DNA of 64,000 nucleotides. It comes from an uncultured Flavobacteriales bacterium. GTDB lineage: Bacteria > Bacteroidota > Bacteroidia > Flavobacteriales_G > Salibacteraceae. Every line of letters starts with the position of its first letter. The first letter of the stretch is position 1. Below, in pieces: positions 1-8,294 of the stretch. A model generated the notes under the pieces. The model was not told where the DNA came from. It made no database searches and saw only the letters and a program-made list of their open reading frames with translations. The position numbers and the translations under genes are program-made. The stretch is from positions 124,001 to 188,000 of the forward strand of contig CALCCE010000138.1 of the NCBI GenBank assembly GCA_937899835.1, written 5' to 3'.

Positions 1-563
1 AAGTTTTTTTGGTCTTGGCTGGCCTGCATGAGCTTTTCTACCGCCATAGAGTCGGCCTCGTCAAAGGTGACCACACGTCCGGTAAGCTTTTGCCATTCAG
101 ATTCCTCGGCCGAATACCCCTTCAAACCATCGAGGTATACCTTGAACCCCTGATCCATGGTTTTGAATTGAAACGAAAACGTTTGCAAGGCCTCCGGCAC
201 TTCCAGCAACTCATCGAGTTGAAAATCGACATCGTAGGTTTGGCCGTGCTTCAGGGGTTTATTTGGCGTGTATTCTATGGTTCTTTGGTCCACCCACCGC
301 GCGGTTCCCGATACAGAAGGCGTGAAATCGAACAAATCGGCATCCAGCTCTTCGCCAGGCTTCACTGGCTTGGGATAGTCGGAGGTCAATCGAATCCGAA
401 TGGAGGATTTGGCCGGAATGACTCCCGAAGAAAACGCAGTAATGTATGATCCAAATGCCGGATCAATTTCCGGTGCGCGGGAACGGTTGCGGTTACAAGA
501 ACCAAAAACGAAGAGGAGCGACAAAAGTCCGATCAATGAAAGTGTGGTGCGTGTAAAATGCAT
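1..563 (-). CDS. alpha-2-macroglobulin family lipoprotein, N-terminal part (cut by window edge)
   Basis: An open reading frame of 187 codons runs from an ATG at 561-563 off the left edge without a stop. The first residues form a lipoprotein signal (hydrophobic stretch ending FVFGSC, lipid-bearing Cys at residue 23). The stretch after it (GVIPAKSSIRIRL near residue 45, then a domain with KPVKPGEEL and HGQTYDVDF) matches the opening of Bacteroidota alpha-2-macroglobulin-like proteins, which begin with a macroglobulin domain of exactly this wording. Such proteins are very large, membrane-anchored and thought to trap proteases at the cell envelope. The thioester and bait regions would lie outside the window, so whether this copy keeps the reactive CxEQ motif cannot be judged. 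Confidence 0.75.
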   Translation of the reverse strand, partial: MHFTRTTLSLIGLLSLLFVFGSCNRNRSRAPEIDPAFGSYITAFSSGVIPAKSSIRIRLTSDYPKPVKPGEELDADLFDFTPSVSGTARWVDQRTIEYTPNKPLKHGQTYDVDFQLDELLEVPEALQTFSFQFKTMDQGFKVYLDGLKGYSAEESEWQKLTGRVVTFDEADSMAVEKLMQASQDQKN

Positions 564-713
564 GGCAGTTGAAATTGCAGTACACCACAAGAATACCCGG
601 TTCATACGGGGTTTATGAGGTCATTTGAGTAGGCGCTTCATTGGATTTATTATTTGCAATCCTCCTTCAATTATTTGATTTCAGGAACTTCAGGTTGGGA
701 CCTGCGTAGGAGT

Positions 714-1535
714 ATGGGAACAAAAAGCGGTTCCTCCTGTTTCGAATACACGTTGTTACATTACATCACACATCTACACGAAAATCCAAAAGCACCATGG
801 GTAACCATGGTTCATGGTGCCGGAGGCAGCAGTTCCATTTGGTTCCGTCAGTTGCGGGATTACCGCAAACATTTTCACGTATTGATGGTGGACCTGCGTG
901 GCCATGGCAAATCCAAAGGCCAGGTTTACGAAAAACTGAAGCGCTACACCTTCGATGTCATTAGTGACGAGGTGGTAGAAGTACTCAATCACCTCAACAT
1001 CCGGAAAAGCCATTTCGTAGGAATCTCCCTCGGAACAGTAGTCATTCGGGAAATTGCTGAACGTTTTCCTGATAGGGTACAAAGCATGGTATTGGGTGGA
1101 GCCGTAATGAAGCTCAACTTAAGGGGTCAGGTTTTGATGCGCCTAGGAGTACTGTTAAAATCAGTGCTGCCCTATTTGTTGTTGTACAAGTTTTTTGCCT
1201 TCATCATCATGCCGCGCAAGACGCACCGCGAATCGCGCAACCTCTTTGTAAACGAAGCGCGGAAACTCTATCAAAAAGAATTCATCCGGTGGTTTACACT
1301 GGCTTCTCAGGTCAATCCACTGTTGGCTTTTTTCAGAATCAAGGATTGCGGCATTCCTACACTTTACGTTATGGGAGAGCAAGATCACATGTTTTTGCCC
1401 TCCATTTCGCGCCTGGTGAAAGACCATACCTCCTCACGCCTGCACGTGATCCCCGATTGTGGCCATGTGGTGAACGTGGAACGCCCCAAAGATTTCAACC
1501 GCGAAACGGTTGGGTTCATGCTGGGAATTGGTTGA
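714..1535 (+). CDS. alpha/beta hydrolase
   Basis: A 273-residue single-domain alpha/beta hydrolase. The HGAGGSSSIW segment (residues 34-43) is the oxyanion-hole loop, GISLG (103-107) carries the nucleophile Ser105, Asp224 (GEQDHMF) and His251 (CGHVVNVERP) complete the triad. RGHGKS (62-67) is the usual strand-4 loop. There is no signal peptide, so it should act in the cytoplasm; the substrate (an ester, lactone or similar) cannot be named. I chose the ATG at 714; a TTG at 654 would add 20 residues unlike the family. The next gene starts 24 bp downstream on the same strand, which suggests co-transcription. Confidence 0.85.
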   Translation: MGTKSGSSCFEYTLLHYITHLHENPKAPWVTMVHGAGGSSSIWFRQLRDYRKHFHVLMVDLRGHGKSKGQVYEKLKRYTFDVISDEVVEVLNHLNIRKSHFVGISLGTVVIREIAERFPDRVQSMVLGGAVMKLNLRGQVLMRLGVLLKSVLPYLLLYKFFAFIIMPRKTHRESRNLFVNEARKLYQKEFIRWFTLASQVNPLLAFFRIKDCGIPTLYVMGEQDHMFLPSISRLVKDHTSSRLHVIPDCGHVVNVERPKDFNRETVGFMLGIG

Positions 1536-1559
1536 GCCATTTTCCTTTCCTTTGCTTTC

Positions 1560-2129
1560 GTGAAGAAAGCAACGCTTTATTTCCTCCTCATCCTCTATTT
1601 AACGGTTCCTCTACTTGTGGTTGAATTCTTTTTCGATTCACCGGATGGATGGGAGTTCAACCTTACTTTTGGCGTTCAAATTGCCCTTTTAGGAATAGTG
1701 TACCTGTGGGGAAGTACCAAAGAAAAAAGGGATGCCAAAAAGCACTCCGAAAAAGCCGCTTCGGCCCTGAAGGAATGGCTTGAAAAGGCGACTCCCTATC
1801 CAGTCAATTTAAGAACGTGCGAAATGGTGCGTTCCTCCTCCTACCAAGAAAATGAAAACGAACTTCGGTACCACGAAGAAGCAGCCTTGACCGGATTGAG
1901 CGACCCTGAACCCGAAGTGCAGCTCGTTAACTCCACCCGCCTCAAATGGACCACCGATGATCCTGAAATAAGGGGTACCTATTGGAGTGCTGTCCTATAC
2001 AGCGATCAGCAGACGCTCTTGTGGCGAATCGAGCAAAATCCTGAAACCCACTTGTACCTCGAAAAAGGAAATAAGGGAAGGTATTACCTCGATGTGCGGC
2101 ACTTGCGGCCCCAACAGGAAGCGGAATAA
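1560..2129 (+). CDS. hypothetical protein with two N-terminal membrane segments
   Basis: A 189-residue protein from a GTG start that directly follows the hydrolase. Residues about 4-25 and 37-51 are hydrophobic and should form a membrane hairpin; a charged, probably helical linker (KEKRDAKKHSEKAA) follows and the remaining 120 residues are soluble and rich in Glu, Thr and aromatic residues (EIRGTYWSAVLYSDQQTLLW). I do not recognise the family. The tight spacing to the hydrolase is the only functional hint. Lack of an ATG near the N terminus makes the exact start less sure. Confidence 0.65.
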   Translation: MKKATLYFLLILYLTVPLLVVEFFFDSPDGWEFNLTFGVQIALLGIVYLWGSTKEKRDAKKHSEKAASALKEWLEKATPYPVNLRTCEMVRSSSYQENENELRYHEEAALTGLSDPEPEVQLVNSTRLKWTTDDPEIRGTYWSAVLYSDQQTLLWRIEQNPETHLYLEKGNKGRYYLDVRHLRPQQEAE

Positions 2130-2253
2130 CACCAACTGCCGACAAGACGCCCGTCCACTTCATCCTTCACCGCATTCTTACCGGAGCAAATTGGCAATGC
2201 TGCAAACGAAAGCAGACAGGCACCTGTACAAGCAAATCAGTTTATAAATCCGT

Positions 2254-4494
2254 TTAGTCGGTCACGACTACCCAAGTGTTGTTGTAGAGAAACTGTACGT
2301 TTCGGCCCAAAGCCAAATAAGGCCCGGCATCTAGGTTGCTGTTGAGGTAAGCGAAATAAGCCTCTGAACCAAACTTTAGGTCTACCCGGTTGGCATTGTT
2401 GGCTTGTTGCAGCTCGGGGTCCACCCAAAAGCTCCCGTTGTTGTACAAGGCCTTTCCGTTGACCATGGCGTTCATGTTGGCCATGTTTTGCGCAACACCC
2501 GACTTATCGCGGTAAGCCATGGTGCTATCGAGGTTCAGGCTGACGTTGGCCGTAGAATTCATGCGCAGCGTTTGAAAATCTTCGCTGGCTGCTACTCCGG
2601 CTTCTCCTTCTTTTGCCTTGGTGGCTGCAGAATACGACCAATTGTAGGCGTATCCATTGGACTGCACCGCCTCACGATCAAACAAGCCCAAGTTTTGGAC
2701 CGCACGAGGATTGATCTGCGGTTGAGGGAAGGGTTGCGGCACTGGCCGGATGGGGTTAGGTCGGGGTGCAATGGGCGGCTCATCTTCCAAAATCAAATAG
2801 GAAGTATAGGGAGTGATGATGCCATACTTTCGCGCCAGGCGCACCACCTCTTGCCGCAACTCCTGGGTTTCTCCGTGCAAACGAATTTCATCCAACAGGT
2901 ACCCCACCGCCCTGCTCGCCCACAAGCTGGGGATAAAATCGTGGGGCGTACCGCCATTGGCCAATTCGATGTTTTCAGAAAAATCCACTTGCGCCCCGTT
3001 AACGGTACCGCGCAAGGTTACTTTGCGATTGCCCGGCTGACGGTAGCGGCCAAAAACGGTCACACTTTCACCGGCAAACAAATCAGGCAGTGTTTTAGGG
3101 TAAACCTGATCCACCACGGCACCGCTGCCAAAATCCAATTTCAGGTTGCTCATCACCGGCGAACTCACCTTGGTGTAAAACCGTGAAACTTTCACCTCAA
3201 TGTCTTCTTCGGGCGTCACGTAAGAGCGATAGGCCCCGGTTTGTTCAGTGATCTTATCCAGCAAATGGGTATTGATCTCATGGCCAATCCCAAAAGTGAA
3301 AATGCGGGTATGTTGACTTACCTTTTGGGATACTTGTCCCAGTAATGCTGATTCGTTGCGTTCCCCAATGGTCGGTTTGCCATCCGTCAAAAAAATCACC
3401 GAATGTGGCCGCTCGCCTTTACTGTTGGCCAGTGCCATGGATAGCGCATCCTGAATGTTGGTGCCTCCAATGGCCCTGAAATCATTGATGAATTGTTTGG
3501 CCTGGACTTTGGCTCCGGCACTGGCTTGCTGCAATTTGCCAAACAAACCTTGCGCCTCAGTAGAAAACCGGATGACCTCAAAACGATCCTCTGGGTTGAG
3601 GTTGGCCACACAAAATTGCAAGGCCCGTTGGGCTTGTGCCAGCTTATCGCCGGCCATGCTTCCCGAAACGTCCAATACAAACGAAATGTCTTTGGGTTGC
3701 ACCTTCTGCTGGGCCTGAAACTCCGGCGTAATCTGAAAAAAGAAAAAGCCATCTTCCCCCGACTCTTTGTAAGACAATAAATCCATGCCCACTTGCGCAC
3801 TGCTGTGCGTAATGTACAAGCGTAAATCCCGCTTGGCCGCGTGGCGGTCGCTCTCTCCACTCACCACCACCTGGTGGGGCGACTTGCGCAGCACTTCCAC
3901 CTCATGAGAAGGGCAATACACCTGCCGCACCTCCCCTTTCGCCTGCACATCGGCCTTGAAGGCAAAAGCACCTCCAGCCGTTTCCCGCGTACTGGCAGAA
4001 GTCATCACATAGTCGTAGAAAAACATGCCCTGATCGGCCCGCAGGGCTTCGGTGTAGGTGAAACGGATTTTGGTTTCCCGCCGGGGCTCAATGGGGAATA
4101 TGCGCACTTTGAACAAGCCCTGCTCCACATACTCTAAGAGGGCCGGGTCTTTCATCTGCCGCACTATGTCTTCATAGATCTTTCGGGCTTTTCCAGCGTC
4201 CAGCAATTCGCCTTCGGTCATTCGGCCGTTGATTTCCATCTTAAATTTCTTCACCACCGCACCTTTCGGAACCGGAAAAGCGAAATAGCCTTCGATGCGC
4301 TGGTGCGAAGGATTGTAAAACACCTGCTCCGTGGTGGTGACGGCAAACTGATCTTGAATTTTCAGGTCAACCTGTTGCGAGCGCTCCTCCAATAGGAGCG
4401 CCCGGCCGTTGGCAGGATGGGAAATCAAAAAACCACCGGCCTGAGCCTGTGCGGCCAGCAACAAGAAGAAGAGGGAAAAACAGCGGGTCAACAT
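2254..4494 (-). CDS. VIT and VWA domain-containing secreted protein
   Basis: A 746-residue protein with an N-terminal signal peptide (hydrophobic core residues 6-19, cleavage near AQAQA-G). Residues about 25-155 form a VIT domain (IEGYFAFPVPKGAVV, GELLDAGKARKIYEDIV) as in inter-alpha-trypsin-inhibitor heavy chains, followed by a von Willebrand A domain whose metal-binding MIDAS is intact (DVSGSM at 275-280, FLTDGKPT later). A proline-rich linker (PIAPRPNPIRPVPQPFPQ) near residue 580 leads to a C-terminal domain without recognised homology. VIT-VWA proteins are generally exported and bind protein or matrix partners through the MIDAS metal. It is the last gene of a three-gene operon, 20 bp after muiA-like 4515-6314. 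No sorting domain of the T9SS type is visible, so its final location is unclear. Confidence 0.85.
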   Translation of the reverse strand: MLTRCFSLFFLLLAAQAQAGGFLISHPANGRALLLEERSQQVDLKIQDQFAVTTTEQVFYNPSHQRIEGYFAFPVPKGAVVKKFKMEINGRMTEGELLDAGKARKIYEDIVRQMKDPALLEYVEQGLFKVRIFPIEPRRETKIRFTYTEALRADQGMFFYDYVMTSASTRETAGGAFAFKADVQAKGEVRQVYCPSHEVEVLRKSPHQVVVSGESDRHAAKRDLRLYITHSSAQVGMDLLSYKESGEDGFFFFQITPEFQAQQKVQPKDISFVLDVSGSMAGDKLAQAQRALQFCVANLNPEDRFEVIRFSTEAQGLFGKLQQASAGAKVQAKQFINDFRAIGGTNIQDALSMALANSKGERPHSVIFLTDGKPTIGERNESALLGQVSQKVSQHTRIFTFGIGHEINTHLLDKITEQTGAYRSYVTPEEDIEVKVSRFYTKVSSPVMSNLKLDFGSGAVVDQVYPKTLPDLFAGESVTVFGRYRQPGNRKVTLRGTVNGAQVDFSENIELANGGTPHDFIPSLWASRAVGYLLDEIRLHGETQELRQEVVRLARKYGIITPYTSYLILEDEPPIAPRPNPIRPVPQPFPQPQINPRAVQNLGLFDREAVQSNGYAYNWSYSAATKAKEGEAGVAASEDFQTLRMNSTANVSLNLDSTMAYRDKSGVAQNMANMNAMVNGKALYNNGSFWVDPELQQANNANRVDLKFGSEAYFAYLNSNLDAGPYLALGRNVQFLYNNTWVVVTD

Positions 4495-4514
4495 AGATCT
4501 TGAATTTTTAGGGG

Positions 4515-6314
4515 TTACAGGTTGGCGCCCAACAGGTTTTTTTCTTTATCGTACTCGATGCTGTAGATGAATTCCATCGAGCGGGTTTTTCGCCCTTCGA
4601 GTTGAAATTCCCACACCAACTTGCCACTGGATTCCGTCAAACGCGCACCATCGGTTTCTTTCACATCCACTTCTATTTCATCGGTTCTCGAAACCGGCAC
4701 CTGGTCTTCGATCATCACTTTTACCGGGGTCGATTTGTTGCTCTTCACCGTAATCTCGTAAGCAATGATGCGCTCTTTAACGCCCTTCAGGTTGTGCTCT
4801 TCGGTTTCATCCGAGCGTTTTTCGCGGCTCACGCGAATGCTGCGGTCGCGGCCTAAATCGAGCAACAAGGTATCGTCGAGGTTTTGCGGATTAAGCGAAG
4901 TTTCGCCCACATAGGTGCTTTGGTAATAAATGTTCGCCTTGGCGGGAAGCAGGTTGAGTTCTTCCCAATCGGTGACCCGCGCCACCAGAAACGCATCTTG
5001 GTCCAGCTTAGGCACCACGTAGTGCAAATACTCCGTAGGTAAGGTGGTGTGTTGCACTACCACCAAATGCTGCTCATTGTCTGAATCAATGGTGTAGGGC
5101 ATGGGGATGTCAAATTCCGCATTGGTCATGGTTTGCATCACCTGGCTCACCGCATACTGAGCCTGTGGAGGAGGTGCAGGTTTTTGCAACAATGCACCCG
5201 CATCGGTTAGAGTAGTACTGGTGCCTGAACCATAGGCATCATATTGATAATCCAGGCTTATTTCATTAGAAGAAGCAACTTTATCGTCTTCATCTGTAAT
5301 TTCATCGCGCAAATTCAACGTTTGCTTTTCAAGCATTCTTTGCTCTTTAAAGGCAACGTCCGGCCGGTTATAATTCACGTACCAGGTAGAGAGATCAGGT
5401 TTGCGGTGATTTTGATTGGGGTTGTTGGTCGACAAGCGCAGTTTCACTCCTTTCCAATCCACCCCCGTGTTTTGATACACTCGAGCTTTGTAGGTGAGCG
5501 CCACCGGTTTGCCATAGGCTTCGGCCCGCAAATCGTAAGAGGGCATCCACCCTGCATGGTTGACCACATAATTGATTTTTACACTGCCCGAAACAGGCGC
5601 TTTGGCGCTAATGGTCACAATCACCTGATGAATGGGGTCGGCAGCTTGCCGAGAGGGATTTTCCACCTGGTATTTATAATTGTTGAGCTCTGCCAACCGG
5701 GCGTTTACTTTGTTCTTCAAGCGATTGATGCGGTATTCCTTTCGCTTGATCACACTCAACTCTTTGTTGATGTCCAGGTAGCGTTGCCGAAAAAACTGCA
5801 ACGAGGCATCCAGGCGCTCGATGGGCTTTTCAAACCGCACCGAATCGGGCAGTTGCTCCTGCCCCTGGATGGCCGGATGGTTGAGCAACAGTTTGCGCTC
5901 TTGCTCCAGCACACCGCGCTGGTCGCGCAGGTCCGCCAAATCAAAATCAATCTCTACCAGGCTATCGTTGAGGCGCGTCATCCGTTGCAGAATACTTTGC
6001 GATACTTTTCCCTTGGTGGTAGTGCCCGGCTCCGGATAATCGATGTTGTGTTTCACATCGAGAATCAAAAACTGGCCGGTGCCCGAAGCTTGCAGGCTTT
6101 TGGGGTCAAGGTTGGCCGTAAGGTTTTCAAACACCAAATGGGTAATGCCAGCACTGGCCGAAAAATAGCCTTTGCGGTACACCTGGGCTCCGTTGAGGAA
6201 CACCGTTACGTTACTGATTTTCGAACTCAGTTTTTTCTCTTTTTCGGCTTTCGCCAATGACGGCAAGATCAACAGCAGGATCAAGCCGAACCCTATCATT
6301 TGCTTGTAGTTCAT
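4515..6314 (-). CDS. mucoidy inhibitor MuiA family protein (DUF4140/DUF4139)
   Basis: 599 residues with a signal peptide (residues 1-23). An N-terminal DUF4140-like beta domain (ISNVTVFLNGAQVYRKG) is followed by a long charged coiled coil (about residues 95-210, ILQRMTRLNDSLVEIDFDL) and a C-terminal DUF4139 beta region (INYVVNHAGWMPSYDLRA; DTLLLDLGRDRSIRVSREK) that ends in a Trp-rich strand (GKLVWEFQLEG). This is the complete architecture of the MuiA family, named for an effect on capsule (mucoidy); its molecular function is not established. Here it lies between two VWA proteins, 5 bp after the upstream stop, so the three products probably act together at the cell envelope. Confidence 0.85.
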   Translation of the reverse strand: MNYKQMIGFGLILLLILPSLAKAEKEKKLSSKISNVTVFLNGAQVYRKGYFSASAGITHLVFENLTANLDPKSLQASGTGQFLILDVKHNIDYPEPGTTTKGKVSQSILQRMTRLNDSLVEIDFDLADLRDQRGVLEQERKLLLNHPAIQGQEQLPDSVRFEKPIERLDASLQFFRQRYLDINKELSVIKRKEYRINRLKNKVNARLAELNNYKYQVENPSRQAADPIHQVIVTISAKAPVSGSVKINYVVNHAGWMPSYDLRAEAYGKPVALTYKARVYQNTGVDWKGVKLRLSTNNPNQNHRKPDLSTWYVNYNRPDVAFKEQRMLEKQTLNLRDEITDEDDKVASSNEISLDYQYDAYGSGTSTTLTDAGALLQKPAPPPQAQYAVSQVMQTMTNAEFDIPMPYTIDSDNEQHLVVVQHTTLPTEYLHYVVPKLDQDAFLVARVTDWEELNLLPAKANIYYQSTYVGETSLNPQNLDDTLLLDLGRDRSIRVSREKRSDETEEHNLKGVKERIIAYEITVKSNKSTPVKVMIEDQVPVSRTDEIEVDVKETDGARLTESSGKLVWEFQLEGRKTRSMEFIYSIEYDKEKNLLGANL

Positions 6315-6319
6315 GGTGC

Positions 6320-7528
6320 TTAGGGGTTAGGGGTTTCGTTGACGAAGACAAAGTTTTTGGCATTGGCCTGCACCCGAATGGCGGAGAGCAAGGCATCGTC
6401 CAGCGACTGCCCACCAGATTGTTGAGCGGTTTTCAAAAAGGCGTTGCGTTTTTGGTTCAGTTCCAGAATTTCCGATTGAATGGCTTTTCGCTTATTCTCC
6501 TTCTCGGCGAGAAACTCCTGGCGCTCTTCGGTATTCATGGTTTGCATTTCTTCCGGCAGTTCTTTGTCCTTGAGTTGGTCCATAGCGGTAGAATCGGCCT
6601 GCATGGCCGTCACCAAATCCCATTCGCCGTTGTAGTTGTTGAGCGATTTGGAAACTGCCCGTTCTGCTGCCACATTTCGGTTCATGGACAAAGCATTTCC
6701 ATCTTGGGCTATGTTGCCTGCATAATATTGATATCCAGAGGCTCCATAAACCACATAAGTCCCATTCAGCTCGGAGTTGAGCCGCACCATGGTGGTATCG
6801 TAAGGGGTTTCTACTTCCACGATTTGCTGGTTGTGGTCGATGGTTAAAAATTGACCATCTGCGAGATCGGCACCCGCTTTCCAGTAAGTATTGACGCCTT
6901 CCTGGTTGTTGCCACAAAAAATGGTGTTGACGATGATGCCTTTGGAGATGGCATCGCTACAAGCCGTTTGATAATTGAAGGGGCCTTGGTGAAAGCCTTC
7001 GTTGCCGGCGATAAAAATGAGTTTCAAATCGTTGTTGCTGTCTGACCATTCCAGGTTTTTGGTGGCTTCATGAATGGTTAGGCCACAAAACTCGTCTCCG
7101 CCATTGGTGGTGAGTGCAAACAACTCTTCCGAAACCTTGTCGAGGTTGGAGGTGAGGGGCACCAACTGTTGTAGATAGCCCTCTTTTTGAGGCAAGGTCG
7201 ATTTGCCGTATTCGTACAGTGCAATTTCCAGTTGTGGAATGGCCCCATCCTGACGGGCAGTAGCCAGTTCGTTCACGATTTTCCACAATTTCGCTTTGGC
7301 TTGATTGATCAGTCCGCTCATGCTGCCGCTGGTATCCAGCAACAAGGCCACCTGAATTTTAGAATCGCTTTTTTCGGGAGCTGGTGCTGCCGGAACAAAG
7401 GTGGCTTCTGGTGTGCTTGCCGGAACCTTGGCTTGTGGTTGATTGACGCTGCCGGTGCAGCTGAGGAGAAGTGCGGCCATAAAGCCCGCGATGGGCTTGC
7501 GTGGGAGGTTTCTTAGGGACGGGTTCAT
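6320..7528 (-). CDS. VWA domain-containing lipoprotein
   Basis: A 402-residue protein from the ATG at 7528; earlier in-frame codons back to 7720 precede the signal and are not needed. Residues 10-23 form a lipoprotein signal with the lipid Cys at 24 (LLLSC). The VWA domain starts with a full MIDAS motif (DTSGSM 65-70) and keeps the family segments LTTNGGDEFCG and LKLIFIAGNEGFHQG. The C-terminal third is charged and helical (EEMQTMNTEERQEFLAEKE), a probable coiled coil. It is the first gene of the operon with MuiA and VIT-VWA proteins and is transcribed away from a sigma factor gene 181 bp upstream. Membrane anchoring plus a divalent-metal adhesion domain suggests a ligand-binding surface role; this is inference. 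Confidence 0.85.
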   Translation of the reverse strand: MNPSLRNLPRKPIAGFMAALLLSCTGSVNQPQAKVPASTPEATFVPAAPAPEKSDSKIQVALLLDTSGSMSGLINQAKAKLWKIVNELATARQDGAIPQLEIALYEYGKSTLPQKEGYLQQLVPLTSNLDKVSEELFALTTNGGDEFCGLTIHEATKNLEWSDSNNDLKLIFIAGNEGFHQGPFNYQTACSDAISKGIIVNTIFCGNNQEGVNTYWKAGADLADGQFLTIDHNQQIVEVETPYDTTMVRLNSELNGTYVVYGASGYQYYAGNIAQDGNALSMNRNVAAERAVSKSLNNYNGEWDLVTAMQADSTAMDQLKDKELPEEMQTMNTEERQEFLAEKENKRKAIQSEILELNQKRNAFLKTAQQSGGQSLDDALLSAIRVQANAKNFVFVNETPNP

Positions 7529-7630
7529 GACTTTCAGTTTTGTTTGACCGTGGGGTAAGCTCGGGCACACCAATTCCATAAATCCAGCATAAATTTTCTG
7601 AAATAAGAACCTCAACCAACTCAATTTCAG

Positions 7631-7645
7631 CGATTTAAAAAATCG
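7631..7645. repeat. short perfect inverted repeat between divergent genes
   Basis: CGATTT-AAA-AAATCG, a perfect 6-bp inverted repeat with a 3-bp centre, sits in the 181-bp gap between the VWA lipoprotein operon and the sigma factor gene. Its place suggests an operator for a dimeric regulator, but it is AT-rich and short enough to arise by chance. Confidence 0.3.
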
Positions 7646-7709
7646 ATAAAAATAATCCGGAGCACTTTTTCGTATCTTGTGCCACAGCCGACAGTGGATT
7701 TTGGCCCGA

Positions 7710-8294
7710 TTGAAACACATAGCTTCTCACACCGACGAAGAATTGGTGGCGCTCTACCGGAAGTCGAAAAAAATGGACTACCTGGGTACGTTGTACAACC
7801 GCCACATGACCTTGGTCATGGGCGTGAGCATGAAGTACCTCAAAGACGAGCACGACAGCAGCGATGCGGTGATGGAAATTTTTGAGGTGGTGAAAGAAGA
7901 CTTGCTCAAATACGAGGTGAGCTACTTCAAATCGTGGCTTTACATGGTGACCCGCAACTACTGCCTGATGCGCAAAAACAAACTACGTACCCAGCAAAAA
8001 AGGCAAAGCCTTTACGAGCAAGATCACCGGGCATTTATGGAATCGGAGAACGCCATCCACCTCACCGAAAAAGATGCGAAGGAAACACAACTCACTGACC
8101 TCGAACAGTGCATCGAAGGCTTGCGCGATCAACAAAAGCAGTGCATTGAGTTGTTTTACCTGAAGGAGAAATGTTACCGAGAAATTGCCGAAAGCACCGG
8201 CTATGCCCTATCAAAAGTGAAAAGCTACATCCAAAACGGAAAGCGAAATTTGAAACTTTGTCTCGAACGCAAGAATGAACGACAACTGGCATAA
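7710..8294 (+). CDS. RNA polymerase sigma factor, sigma-70 family (ECF-like)
   Basis: About 194 residues. Region 2 is seen in TDEELVALYRKSKKMDYLGTLY and SSDAVMEIFEVV, the region 2.4 Trp-containing helix in YFKSWLYMVTRNYCLMRK, and region 4 in IEGLRDQQKQCIELFYLKEKCYREIAEST followed by the recognition helix (YALSKVKSYIQNGKRNLK). Size and two-domain layout fit an extracytoplasmic-function type factor. The start is uncertain: no ATG precedes the conserved TDEEL segment, and TTG codons at 7677, 7698 and 7710 are in frame; I give the last. The anti-sigma-like gene overlaps its 3' end by 20 bp, so the two are translationally coupled. Confidence 0.85.
   Translation: MKHIASHTDEELVALYRKSKKMDYLGTLYNRHMTLVMGVSMKYLKDEHDSSDAVMEIFEVVKEDLLKYEVSYFKSWLYMVTRNYCLMRKNKLRTQQKRQSLYEQDHRAFMESENAIHLTEKDAKETQLTDLEQCIEGLRDQQKQCIELFYLKEKCYREIAESTGYALSKVKSYIQNGKRNLKLCLERKNERQLA

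Noticed and set aside
7677-7709. Longer sigma factor start at TTG 7677
   Set aside because: Cannot be excluded, but the extra residues carry no family pattern; I chose a nearer TTG.
7529-7720. 64 extra N-terminal codons of the VWA lipoprotein
   Set aside because: They precede a clear lipoprotein signal at ATG 7528 and would destroy it.
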